The notes beneath the pieces are model-generated. The model saw only the letters and a list, made by a program, of their open reading frames with translations, was not told where the DNA came from and searched no databases. DNA of 64,000 nt from Pedobacter zeaxanthinifaciens. GTDB lineage: Bacteria > Bacteroidota > Bacteroidia > Sphingobacteriales > Sphingobacteriaceae. Shown piece by piece: positions 16,982 to 25,162 of the stretch (its first letter is position 1; each line of letters starts with the position of its first letter). The stretch covers positions 536,101 to 600,100 of the forward strand of contig NZ_QMHP01000001.1 in assembly GCF_003313335.1 (NCBI RefSeq). Direction: 5' to 3'. The translations under genes were made by a program, and so were the position numbers.

Positions 16982-18140
16982 GCAATTGTTCAGTTTGGTT
17001 AAATTTACTACACATCATTTGGTAAATAATTACCAACCAAACTATTAAACACGGCAATGCTTTAAGTGAGTAAGGTTTGATATAATTTTCCCTCACAAAT
17101 TTAGGGAACAAATCTGACGGGGAGAAACTAGTGAGCAATAAAGCAAAGACAAATAACGCAATTTGCCAAATTTTAAAAGGTCGTTGTTGTATTAAAAACC
17201 ATATGGACACACCTAAAAAGGCAATAATGTAGGTCGGCGATTCAGAGGAATTACTAAATATTACCGTAAAAATTAATGTTGAAGCTAACAACAATAATCT
17301 AAAATTTAAATCAGCGTAAGCTTTGATGCGCAGATATGGCAAAGCAAAAAGTAATAAGCCTCCAGCTAAGAAAGGAAGATTTGGAAGATTTACATCTCCA
17401 GAAATCCGCCTGGCCATTCCCATTACCGAAATATCTTGCATTGAGGTTAAACTGGCATTCAACTGCTGCTTTTGTGCTAGCGACCGATACCAATCCTGAT
17501 AGCACTGCAAAATATAAGTTGGCGAGAAAAACACCATCGGCAGTATAAAAAATATCAAGGCCCAGCAAAAGCAAGAAAGTACAAAATTCCATTTCTTCTT
17601 TACAAAAAAGAAGAAAGCCAATCCAACGATACCGTAAAGTTTCACAAAAGTACCTAGCATAATCAGCATGGCGGCCCAAAAGTTTTTACCACGCTGTATA
17701 AAGGCAAAAGTTAAAATGATTATTGCTGCAATTGAAATGTTGAACTGAAAACTAAATAAGGCCGTCATCAGTTCATGGGCAACAATCCAATACACTGCAT
17801 TTATTTTTTTAAATGCCAAAGGAAGTTGTTGAATAGCAAAAAAAAGAAAAAGCGTATTCGCTATCTGCCAAAGAATAGTGCCAATGTAATCAGGCAATAA
17901 TGCAAACGGTGCAATTAACAAAGAGAAAAATGGACCGTAATGATTGGTATCGCCATATTGCTGTGGATATTCTGCATAAAGATTTAAACGTTCTACGGCG
18001 TGGTGATAAACATGTTTAAATATCAAGTAGTTGTTATACGACCCCTTATGATATTGTTTAAATCCCAGGAAAATGGCTAGCAAAAGCCAAATCCCTAGTA
18101 TAAATTTTCTGTTGTTGAGCGTTTTTAAGATGGTATTCAT
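16971..18140 (-). CDS. GT87/DUF2029 family integral membrane glycosyltransferase
   Basis: A 389-residue polytopic membrane protein with roughly ten helices and a large extracytoplasmic loop (~residues 35-70, with VYHHAVERLNLYAEYPQQYGDTNHYGPFF). It resembles GT87/DUF2029 enzymes, GT-C-type transferases that use polyprenyl-phosphate sugars as donors. This fits the GT2 gene next to it, which would make such a donor, and the deacetylase after it. It begins at an ATG 19 bp after galM and overlaps the GT2 gene by 11 bp. Family assignment is from overall architecture and the DTNHYGPFFSLL region; the specificity is unknown. Confidence 0.78.
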   Translation of the reverse strand: MNTILKTLNNRKFILGIWLLLAIFLGFKQYHKGSYNNYLIFKHVYHHAVERLNLYAEYPQQYGDTNHYGPFFSLLIAPFALLPDYIGTILWQIANTLFLFFAIQQLPLAFKKINAVYWIVAHELMTALFSFQFNISIAAIIILTFAFIQRGKNFWAAMLIMLGTFVKLYGIVGLAFFFFVKKKWNFVLSCFCWALIFFILPMVFFSPTYILQCYQDWYRSLAQKQQLNASLTSMQDISVMGMARRISGDVNLPNLPFLAGGLLLFALPYLRIKAYADLNFRLLLLASTLIFTVIFSNSSESPTYIIAFLGVSIWFLIQQRPFKIWQIALFVFALLLTSFSPSDLFPKFVRENYIKPYSLKALPCLIVWLVIIYQMMCSKFNQTEQLHAE

Positions 18141-18159
18141 AGTTTAAGTTTTGCAAAAA

Positions 18160-19203
18160 TTATTTGCTAACCTTGTAGATGGTAGTTTGATGATAAACCT
18201 CTCCAGGTTGCAGAATAGTTGAAGGAAACGCTGGGATATTTAGTGAATTTGGTGCGTGTTGCGTTTCTACACAGAAAGCACTGAATTTACCATAGCTTTT
18301 TCCGTCTTTTCCGTTTTTCACATCAGTGTATTTAGCGGTGTACAAATGGGCCACTGGTTCAGTTGTGTAAATGGATAATGTAAGTCCGCTATCTACCGCC
18401 GAAGTCTTGCTTGCTAACGTCAATTCGCCATAGGTTTTATCCAGCACATAAGTTTGGTCGTAACCATTTTCCTCGTCCCAACCCTCGGCAAAGGTTTTTC
18501 CTTTTCTAAAATCATGGTGAGTTCCATCAACAGGAATTAGTTTGCCCGTTACCACGTAGTTATCATCCTGCTCCAACCAATTCGAAGCATTCATTTGATG
18601 AACGTGAGATCTGATATCGTTACTATTCGCAGCCAAGTTAAAGTAACTGTGATGCGTTAAGTTGATTGGTGTAGCTTCATCGGTATCCGCTTGGTAAGTC
18701 AAAATCAATTCGTCATTTTCCGTCAATGTAAATTGTAATTGTACAGCCAAATCTCCCGGGAATCCTTCTTCTCCGTCGAAACTGTAATAATGAAAAGTTA
18801 CTGAAGCATTTGGCGACTCAGTTAGCTCCACAATATCCCATACTTTTTGATCGAAACCTTGTAAGCCACCATGTAAGCAATCATCTCCGTTATTTTTAGG
18901 CAGCTGATAGCTCGTCCCCTCAATAGTGAACTCCCCTCCTTTTATTCTATTTGCGTATCTTCCAACAATACTTCCAAAGTATGGATAATTGGAAAGATAT
19001 TCTTTGCTGATATAGCCATCAAAATCATCAAACCCCAATACAATATCTTGATCTTCACCTTTTGCGTTTTTAACCACAAACTTATTGATGATGGTACCGT
19101 AGTTAAAGATTTTAACATAAGTTCCTTTTGTATTGCTTAACTCTACGGCAATTACTTCTTTATCATTTACAAATTTGCCTGTGGATATTTGGTTTGCTTT
19201 CAT
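18160..19203 (-). CDS. galM: Aldose 1-epimerase (galactose mutarotase)
   Basis: GalM interconverts alpha and beta anomers of galactose and other aldoses before phosphorylation. The 347-residue protein has the mutarotase beta-sandwich signatures: FGSIVGRYANRI near residue 80, DCLHGGLQGFD with a catalytic-site His, INLTHHSYFNLA near 183, and FCVETQHAPNSLN with the catalytic glutamate near 312. No signal peptide is seen. It is divergent from galK, giving a mutarotase-kinase pair around a 131-bp shared intergenic region, and it is the first gene of a possible operon with the GT87, GT2 and deacetylase genes. Confidence 0.94.
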   Translation of the reverse strand: MKANQISTGKFVNDKEVIAVELSNTKGTYVKIFNYGTIINKFVVKNAKGEDQDIVLGFDDFDGYISKEYLSNYPYFGSIVGRYANRIKGGEFTIEGTSYQLPKNNGDDCLHGGLQGFDQKVWDIVELTESPNASVTFHYYSFDGEEGFPGDLAVQLQFTLTENDELILTYQADTDEATPINLTHHSYFNLAANSNDIRSHVHQMNASNWLEQDDNYVVTGKLIPVDGTHHDFRKGKTFAEGWDEENGYDQTYVLDKTYGELTLASKTSAVDSGLTLSIYTTEPVAHLYTAKYTDVKNGKDGKSYGKFSAFCVETQHAPNSLNIPAFPSTILQPGEVYHQTTIYKVSK

Positions 19204-19334
19204 TATTGCTATCTTAGACGCCTATTTGGCGCTTACAATAATAATCATTGTTAAGTGAAATTTAAACACGAAAAACAGCGAAAATACACGATTTAGGATT
19301 TAAACTAGATCAAAGAAATGATAAACCCACCCGG

Positions 19335-20498
19335 ATGAAAGATCAACTTCACCAATTATTTGAAAAAAATTTTGGCTATACACCTCAATATGAGTTTTTT
19401 GCGCCTGGGCGTGTAAATTTAATTGGGGAACATATAGATTATAATGGCGGATTGGTGATGCCTTGTGCAATTACCATGGGAACTTGGCTTTGCGTAGGTA
19501 AAACCGATGAAAATGTAATCAGATTTCGTAGTTTAAACTTTGAAGAACAGATAGAAATCCCTTTGCAAAACTCCTTTTCAAAAACTGGAAGTGAATGGTT
19601 TAACTATCCGTTAGGTGTAATTAATGAGCTACAAAAAGCATACGATTGGCAATGGGGCGGACTTGATTTGCTGTATCATGGCAATATTCCGATTGGCTCG
19701 GGGCTTTCGTCTTCGGCATCAATAGAAGTGGTAACCGCATTTGCCTTAAATCAAATTTATGATTTGGGAATAGATCGGTTGAGCCTAGTGAAACACTGCA
19801 AGAAAGTAGAAAATGAGTTTATCGGTGTAAACTCAGGTATTATGGATCAATTCGCTGTTGCTTTTGGCGAAAAAGATACCGCTATCGTTTTAAACTGCGA
19901 TACACTGAAGCATAAGTTAATTGCATGTAATTTGGGTGATTATTCGCTAGCAATTATCAATACTAATAAACACCGAACACTTGCCGACTCTAAATACAAT
20001 GAGCGAGTGCAGGAATGCCAAAAAGCCCTGCAATGTTTACAACAGGAAATTAACATTAACAACCTTTGCGAACTAAGTGCTGAGAAATTTGCCTTGCATC
20101 AACATTTGATTGAAGATGAAATTTTATTGAAGCGAGCCACCCACGTCATCAAAGAGAACGACAGGGTAATTTCAGCAGCAAAACTACTGTCAGAAGGCAA
20201 TCTAAATTCTTTCGGTAAATTAATGTATGCATCGCATCAATCCTTAAAAGAACTTTATGAAGTTAGCGGTAAAGAGCTGGATACCGTTGTTGAATTTTGT
20301 AATGGCTATGAGCATGTAATTGGCGCCCGTATGACTGGCGCCGGTTTTGGCGGTTGCGCAATTGCCCTATTGAAGAAAGGATTTGAGGAAGATTTTGCAA
20401 AGCATTTATCTGACTATTATGTTAACAAAATTGGCTACTATGCCACCATATATGTTGAACAAATTGGTGCTGGACCAACAACGCTAAGGACAATTTAG
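19335..20498 (+). CDS. galK: Galactokinase
   Basis: GalK phosphorylates alpha-D-galactose with ATP, the first committed step of the Leloir pathway. The 387-residue protein shows the GHMP-kinase motifs in order: the galactokinase signature FFAPGRVNLIGEHIDYNGG at ~22-40, the ATP-binding IPIGSGLSSSAS near 118-129, GIMDQFAVAFG near 170 with the catalytic Asp, and GARMTGAGFGGCAIAL near 335-350. It starts at an ATG and faces galM across a 131-bp gap. No galT or galE is present here, so the rest of the pathway must be elsewhere. Confidence 0.96.
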   Translation: MKDQLHQLFEKNFGYTPQYEFFAPGRVNLIGEHIDYNGGLVMPCAITMGTWLCVGKTDENVIRFRSLNFEEQIEIPLQNSFSKTGSEWFNYPLGVINELQKAYDWQWGGLDLLYHGNIPIGSGLSSSASIEVVTAFALNQIYDLGIDRLSLVKHCKKVENEFIGVNSGIMDQFAVAFGEKDTAIVLNCDTLKHKLIACNLGDYSLAIINTNKHRTLADSKYNERVQECQKALQCLQQEININNLCELSAEKFALHQHLIEDEILLKRATHVIKENDRVISAAKLLSEGNLNSFGKLMYASHQSLKELYEVSGKELDTVVEFCNGYEHVIGARMTGAGFGGCAIALLKKGFEEDFAKHLSDYYVNKIGYYATIYVEQIGAGPTTLRTI

Positions 20499-20530
20499 TA
20501 TTTCAGAAGTATTTATAGAGATATTATAAA

Positions 20531-21061
20531 ATGAAAAAATTAAAGCTAGACGAACTTAATAGAGTAGATATAGAAGGATTTAAGGCACAAGAAAAACTTC
20601 CAGTGGTTATTATGTTGGATAATGTTCGTAGTATGCACAATGTAGGATCGGTTTTCAGAACTGCTGATGGGTTTGCCGTTGAAAAAGTGGTGCTCTGTGG
20701 CATAACTGCGCAACCGCCCCACCGAGAAATTGAAAAAACAGCTTTGGGAGCAACGCAATCTGTAGCTTGGGAGCATTTTGACGATACCCTAACGGCCATA
20801 GCAGCTTATAAAGAATTAGGTTACCAAATTATTGCTATTGAACAGGCGCAAAATAGTATAATGCTGAACAAGAACGAGCCAAATTTAAAAGAGAAGTACG
20901 TTTTGATTTTTGGAAATGAAGTAAACGGTGTTAGCGATGAGGCAATGGAACAGATAGACAAGTGCATAGAAATACCTCAATTTGGCACTAAACACTCATT
21001 TAACATTGTAATTTCAGCTGGAATAGTACTTTGGGATTTTTTTGCTAAAATGAAATTATAG
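20531..21061 (+). CDS. TrmH/SpoU family RNA methyltransferase
   Basis: A 176-residue SPOUT (trefoil-knot) RNA 2'-O-methyltransferase. The three SpoU motifs are clear: LDNVRSMHNVGSVFRTADGF (~residues 29-48), LIFGNEVNGVSDEAMEQ (~125-141) and IEIPQFGTKHSFNIVISAGI (~147-166). It lacks the extra N-terminal RNA-binding domain of the RlmB type, so it is a compact TrmH-like form that may act on tRNA or rRNA; the target base cannot be assigned. It follows galK by 32 bp and precedes a YdeI-like gene by 24 bp, so the three may be cotranscribed. Confidence 0.9.
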   Translation: MKKLKLDELNRVDIEGFKAQEKLPVVIMLDNVRSMHNVGSVFRTADGFAVEKVVLCGITAQPPHREIEKTALGATQSVAWEHFDDTLTAIAAYKELGYQIIAIEQAQNSIMLNKNEPNLKEKYVLIFGNEVNGVSDEAMEQIDKCIEIPQFGTKHSFNIVISAGIVLWDFFAKMKL

Positions 21062-21085
21062 GATAAACCATTCAATGTATCTACT

Positions 21086-21748
21086 ATGGAAAATCAACTT
21101 TTAAAAAAGCTACAAATTAAAACTGGCTTTAGGGTAAGTGTACTAAATGCACCGGAAAATGCAGCAGTAATATTTGGAGAGGTTCCTCAATCGGTTCATT
21201 TCAGCTATGCTATACAGCCAGAAAATGACGCATATTTGGTTTTTGCAATTACAAAGCTAGATATGCTTAATGCGTTAAACGAAATTCAACCTTACATTAA
21301 ACAACAAACAATAGCTTGGATTTTATACCCGAAAGCAAAAACGGCAATTGCCGCTGACTTAAACTTGATGCAATCCTGGGATGAACTTAAAAAATACGAG
21401 CTCAGTCCCTGCGCTTCGGCGGCTATTGATAAGGTATGGACTGCCATACGTATTAAACCGGCGGGAGCGCAAAAAAAATCTGGCGTTGGCAATGCCGAAT
21501 TAGAACATAATATTTACGGTAAATACATTGATGTAGCCAATAAGATTGTGACTTTACCTGATGATTTAAAAGCGCATTTGATGCAATACCCTAAAGCTTT
21601 TGCATATTACGAAAAACTAGCCTACTCTCACAAAAAAGAATATGTGTTGTGGATCATTACCGCTAAACAGGAAAAAACCAAAGCCGACAGAATGGATAAA
21701 ATGATTGCTAAACTTTTGGATAATAAAAAGAACCCATCGGAAAAGTAA
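21086..21748 (+). CDS. YdeI/OmpD-associated family protein with DUF3052-like N-terminus
   Basis: A 220-residue cytoplasmic protein of unknown function. The C-terminal ~60 residues match the bacteriocin-protection YdeI/OmpD-associated domain (TLPDDLKAHLMQYPKAFAYYEKL, SHKKEYVLWI, KADRMDKMIAKL). The first ~125 residues (LLKKLQIKTGFRVSVLNAPEN...) resemble DUF3052, a small domain of unknown role. It ends in a lysine-rich tail. The same YdeI-type domain occurs in the broken gene at 56542-57051, so this genome keeps at least one intact copy. Confidence 0.72.
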   Translation: MENQLLKKLQIKTGFRVSVLNAPENAAVIFGEVPQSVHFSYAIQPENDAYLVFAITKLDMLNALNEIQPYIKQQTIAWILYPKAKTAIAADLNLMQSWDELKKYELSPCASAAIDKVWTAIRIKPAGAQKKSGVGNAELEHNIYGKYIDVANKIVTLPDDLKAHLMQYPKAFAYYEKLAYSHKKEYVLWIITAKQEKTKADRMDKMIAKLLDNKKNPSEK

Positions 21749-21751
21749 ACA

Positions 21752-21778
21752 TTTGCGGTTGTTTTGAACTACCGCAAA
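21752..21778 (+). terminator. Hairpin after the YdeI-like gene
   Basis: TTTGCGGT (21752-21759) pairs with ACCGCAAA (21771-21778) around an 11-nt loop just after the stop codon. No U-run follows on the plus strand, so it may be a weak or factor-assisted terminator. Confidence 0.35.
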
Positions 21779-21816
21779 CAAAACAAGCAGGCTGTTGTTT
21801 TAGCGTAAAATAGATC

Positions 21817-22443
21817 ATGCGTAAAACAACTCTAGCAGTACTTCTAATAGCTTTCGTGTCCGTTTCAGTTAAAGCACAAACCCGACCAGATAAACTTTAT
21901 ACCGTAAGTGGAATTGGCACTTCTGTACCAGTTGGTGAGACCGCTGATTTTTTCAGTCCAAAAATATCAACTACACTAGGCGTGAATTTAGGTTTGGGAA
22001 ACAAAGGCTTATTTTTGTACCCAAAATTTAGCTTACATGCATTTGCTTACAATGGCATTACACCCGATGACGGGTTAACTTACACAGCACAAAACGGAAG
22101 AGCAACTACTTACCTTTTAAATGTAGCTTTAGGTTACAGAAAAATAACAGGAAAATTTGGGTTTTATGGTTACGCTGGTGCAGGTGGTGGCTTTATACTT
22201 ACTCCAAAAGTGGAGGTTAATGCGACCTCATTGCAAGTAACTTCCTCTAATAAAGCACATGGTATGCCAATGATAGAATTGGGTACAGGTGTAGAATACA
22301 ACTTGGGAGGTTTATCCTTATTTACAGAAGTAAGTTACATGAACGGCTTTAGTAAAATACAAAACAGAAATTTCACTACCATGCCACTTACGGTAGGTAT
22401 CAAGCCAAATTTAAGTCGTTTGTTTAACGGTTCATCAAAATAA
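21817..22443 (+). CDS. Outer-membrane beta-barrel protein, porin-like
   Basis: A 208-residue exported protein with a Sec signal peptide (RKTTLAVLLIAFVSVSVKAQ, cleavage near residue 20). The rest alternates hydrophobic and polar residues with many glycines and aromatics (NLGLGNKGLFLYPKFSLHAFAY, FGFYGYAGAGGGFILTPKV, LSLFTEVSYM), as in an eight-stranded barrel of the OmpW/OmpA type. No binding site or specific family is recognised. It converges with the toxin gene and overlaps its end by 9 bp. Confidence 0.75.
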   Translation: MRKTTLAVLLIAFVSVSVKAQTRPDKLYTVSGIGTSVPVGETADFFSPKISTTLGVNLGLGNKGLFLYPKFSLHAFAYNGITPDDGLTYTAQNGRATTYLLNVALGYRKITGKFGFYGYAGAGGGFILTPKVEVNATSLQVTSSNKAHGMPMIELGTGVEYNLGGLSLFTEVSYMNGFSKIQNRNFTTMPLTVGIKPNLSRLFNGSSK

Positions 22444-22896
22444 CGAATTCATTAACCTATTATCGGTAAAAAAATCTGAAATCTTTTTGAACTTTACTGC
22501 GTTAAAAGCAACTGCTTGTGTATTGATAACGTAGTTTCTTTCTGATGGAACAATGACAGATGGAACTGAGAACGCAACAACTGTTATATCTTCAAGCAAT
22601 TGTTTTCCAATCCATTGTGTGTATTGCGTATCTGAAGTCCAATCCTTTTGTAGCCTTGATTCATCTACATGAAAAATATCATTCTTATCCACTATTTCAA
22701 TTTCCAACACGGCCAAATTACGCATGTGCTCCTTAAATTGAGCATGAACAAATTTCTCCAATAAGGCTAAAGATAGCGTTGCGCTAGCATATAAACAGGG
22801 ATAATTAATTTCGTTCCAACGACCGCCAAATAACTTTGCACCTATCCCCTCCCTATCTTCTATGTAATCTTTATTGGCAAGGCGATATAAAATCAT
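22435..22896 (-). CDS. RES domain toxin of a type II toxin-antitoxin system
   Basis: A 153-residue RES-family protein. Family markers are the N-terminal YRLAN, GAKLFGGRWNEINYPCLYAS with the conserved Arg and Glu-type active-site region, ATLSLALLEKFVHAQ, and PSVIVPSERNYVINTQ. RES toxins degrade or modify NAD+ and stop growth. The gene overlaps the upstream Xre/MbcA-type antitoxin gene by 4 bp, the usual order for this type (antitoxin first). Length is normal and no inactivating change is visible. Confidence 0.9.
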   Translation of the reverse strand: MILYRLANKDYIEDREGIGAKLFGGRWNEINYPCLYASATLSLALLEKFVHAQFKEHMRNLAVLEIEIVDKNDIFHVDESRLQKDWTSDTQYTQWIGKQLLEDITVVAFSVPSVIVPSERNYVINTQAVAFNAVKFKKISDFFTDNRLMNSLF

Positions 22897-23324
22897 ATAT
22901 AAACCCCATGAGCTATGCGACCCAACTCATTGCTAATTAGTTTTACCCCCCAAAAAGAACGTAACGAAGCGAAATCTAAAATTGCACCTAATATTTCTTT
23001 TTTCTGCATTAGCCAATTTTTCACTACATCAGGTTTTCCAATAACCTGTTTAGCCAAACTAGCCATATTTTCAAGTTGGTACAAATGTTCAGCATGCAAG
23101 CCTTCAAAAGGCTTGTTGTCCTTTAGGTAACGTTGTAACGTCCTATCACTAATATGCAGAATATCAGCCCACTCAGATTGGCTAAATGGCAGTAAATCAT
23201 TTAAATAAATAAAATTTTTGATTTGATAGGTTTGTAATTTAGGAGTAGTAGCATAGAGTGCTTCTGGTTCAGCTGCAACCAGCATTTGCCGATTTTCTGG
23301 ATAACCGTATTTGATGGATTTCAT
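22893..23324 (-). CDS. Xre/MbcA/ParS-type antitoxin (DUF2384)
   Basis: A 143-residue antitoxin for the RES toxin. An Xre-like helix-turn-helix lies around SQSEWADILHISDRTLQRYL, and the C-terminal DUF2384 toxin-binding part ends in the characteristic GVKLISNELGRIAHGVYI. The longest frame uses GTG at 23342; the ATG at 23324 (MKSIKYGYP) is preferred. Antitoxin and toxin are translationally coupled by a 4-bp overlap. These antitoxins normally repress their own promoter; a TATATTGG close to a -7 box lies upstream on the minus strand. Confidence 0.88.
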   Translation of the reverse strand: MKSIKYGYPENRQMLVAAEPEALYATTPKLQTYQIKNFIYLNDLLPFSQSEWADILHISDRTLQRYLKDNKPFEGLHAEHLYQLENMASLAKQVIGKPDVVKNWLMQKKEILGAILDFASLRSFWGVKLISNELGRIAHGVYI

Positions 23325-23369
23325 AACATAGAATTTTGTCACACCAATATACGACTATTTTCTTGAAAT

Positions 23370-24059
23370 TCAAAATTTCAGATAATTCAATAAATCTCTT
23401 ACTCCTTCCGTAGCACTCTTGGAAATTTTTGTAACATTACTCACCCCCCCAATTTCTGGAATTTTAGGATCGATGATGAATTTTGGTGTTTTGCTACGTA
23501 CATAATGTACCAAACCAGCAGCAGGGTAAACTGCTAAAGAAGTACCAATTAGCACAAAAAAATCAGCCTTAGCGCAAATTTTAGCTGCAATTTCAATCAT
23601 TGGCACAGCTTCACCAAACCAAACAACATGAGGTCTTAAAGGTGATCCTAGTTCACAAACATCAGTCATTTTAATTTCATCACCTTCTATTGGATAAATC
23701 AAGCTGGCATTTTTGCTAGATTGTGCATAAGTAATAACACCATGCAAATGTGTGACCTTTTTTGAACCAGCTCGTTCATGTAAATCATCGATATTTTGAG
23801 TGATAATTTCCACATCAAATTCCTCCTGCAAAGCCGCCAATGCAAAATGAGCCGCATTAGGTGTGGCCGCTAAAACCTGTTTTCTACGCTCGTTATAAAA
23901 GCGTTGTACTAGTTTGGGGTTACGAAGCCAAGCCTCAGGTGTAGCCACCTCCATTACATCATACCCCTCCCATAAGCCATCAGCATCCCTAAATGTTTTT
24001 AAACCACTTTCTGCACTTATTCCAGCACCGGTTAACACCACAACTTTCCGTTTAATCAT
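23370..24059 (-). CDS. cobB: SIR2 family NAD-dependent deacylase without zinc cysteines
   Basis: A 229-residue sirtuin that removes acyl groups from protein lysines using NAD+. The NAD site GAGISAESGLKTFRD (~residues 11-25), QNIDDLHERAG (88-98) and catalytic His106 in HLHG are intact. Tyr55 and Arg58 (FYNERR) match the Tyr-x-x-Arg pair linked with desuccinylase/demalonylase activity in SIRT5 and E. coli CobB. The small domain (residues ~108-142) has only one cysteine (Cys135), so the usual four-cysteine zinc site is absent, as I recall for other Bacteroidota sirtuins. It is a plain ATG start. Confidence 0.9.
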   Translation of the reverse strand: MIKRKVVVLTGAGISAESGLKTFRDADGLWEGYDVMEVATPEAWLRNPKLVQRFYNERRKQVLAATPNAAHFALAALQEEFDVEIITQNIDDLHERAGSKKVTHLHGVITYAQSSKNASLIYPIEGDEIKMTDVCELGSPLRPHVVWFGEAVPMIEIAAKICAKADFFVLIGTSLAVYPAAGLVHYVRSKTPKFIIDPKIPEIGGVSNVTKISKSATEGVRDLLNYLKF

Positions 24060-24105
24060 CTTTTAAAAAATTTATGTTAAAATAAGTGTTTAAGAAAGTT
24101 TTGGC

Positions 24106-24140
24106 AAAAAAAATGTCCCAACCAAACGATCAGGACATTT
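24106..24140 (-). terminator. Intrinsic terminator of the GLPGLI-family gene
   Basis: AAATGTCC (24111-24118) pairs with GGACATTT (24133-24140), with A residues at 24106-24113 that become a U-run on the minus strand. It lies 21 bp past the stop of the gene at 24162 and before the sirtuin gene. Confidence 0.7.
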
Positions 24141-24161
24141 CAGAAAATATAAAATGGAAAA

Positions 24162-25052
24162 TTAATTCACTCTCATTGCGCCACCTTGGCGGTTACCATT
24201 ATTTCTAAATCTGGCCATCATTGCCGCTTGTTTAGCTTGATATTGCTCGGGCGTAATAGCAATTGCTTTCTTAGGTGCCGATACATCTTTAGCACTTACA
24301 CCTCGGTACTCGATGCTAGTAGCTAACATACCACCTCCTTTTTTCTCAATAGCTAACACCGCACCCTCTGTCCATAAGTTCGGATCAGGAGAAAAACTAA
24401 AGCCTAAATCGTTAGTGTACCATAAAACAGTTTCATCAGTAATATCTTTTTCCATACCTAAAACAGTGGCTTTACGGATAGTTTTGATAGTTACTTTATT
24501 GCAATTTAGATTTACGATTTTTTTAGTTTCGTCTGACTTAATTACTTCGATAGTAGGTGGAACGTTTAAAAACTGTACTGCACTAGTGCTTTGATTTTGA
24601 TTTCCGCCATTGTTTGGCCTACCGATGTTAGGGTTCACTACATTTACCGCTAATTTAGTTGGCATTACGTAAGTGGTATCCATTAAGTCAAATACTTCAA
24701 CAACTTTTTGATCGGCAAAAGTATAATAGTACTCTTTATTTCCTCCACCAATACCGCCAAAACGCATCATCATACGCCCCATACCTTGCTGTCCACCACC
24801 ACTGTTACTGTCTTCGGTTTCTACCACAGGCATAAAGCTTGCATTTGTAGCATTGTATAGCAACTCGTAATTGGCTTTGATAGATTTAGGCATTCTAGCC
24901 TTCATTTCTTCACTAATTGGAAAACCACTAGCTTCGGCCATAGCCACAGGATCTATAGAGGTTTGATATTGAATAGCACCCGATTTTTTTTGCGCTTGAA
25001 CGCTAACCGTTAATGCCATTGCACTTAAAAAAGCAACAAATGTTTTTTTCAT
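24162..25052 (-). CDS. GLPGLI family exported protein
   Basis: A 296-residue exported protein starting with a signal peptide (KKTFVAFLSAMALTVSVQAQ, cleavage near residue 20). The fold pattern fits GLPGLI-family proteins of Bacteroidota: a YQT...NYELLYN start, a YYYTFADQKVVEVFDLMDTTY middle part, then CNKVTIKTI and VLWYTNDLGFSFSPDPN. Function is unknown; such proteins are periplasmic or surface-associated. The longest frame begins at TTG 25073 but the ATG at 25052 starts the signal peptide properly. A Met/Gly-rich stretch (GQQGMGRMMMRFGG) near residue 95 and a QGG/Arg/Asn-rich C-terminus are notable. Confidence 0.75.
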   Translation of the reverse strand: MKKTFVAFLSAMALTVSVQAQKKSGAIQYQTSIDPVAMAEASGFPISEEMKARMPKSIKANYELLYNATNASFMPVVETEDSNSGGGQQGMGRMMMRFGGIGGGNKEYYYTFADQKVVEVFDLMDTTYVMPTKLAVNVVNPNIGRPNNGGNQNQSTSAVQFLNVPPTIEVIKSDETKKIVNLNCNKVTIKTIRKATVLGMEKDITDETVLWYTNDLGFSFSPDPNLWTEGAVLAIEKKGGGMLATSIEYRGVSAKDVSAPKKAIAITPEQYQAKQAAMMARFRNNGNRQGGAMRVN

Positions 25053-25075
25053 TTTCTTTAAAGTAATAAGCAACG

Positions 25076-25083
25076 CAAATCTA
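25076..25083 (-). promoter_or_regulatory. -7 promoter element of the GLPGLI-family gene
   Basis: Reads TAGATTTG on the minus strand, a perfect TAnnTTTG, ending 23 nt before the ATG at 25052. No -33 TTG is seen at the usual distance. Confidence 0.5.
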
Positions 25084-25162
25084 AATCAAAGCGGCGCTAT
25101 CTAGTGTTAAAAAAGGTTAATTTATTTCGTTTATAACTAGAGTTTTACAATATCATGATGGC

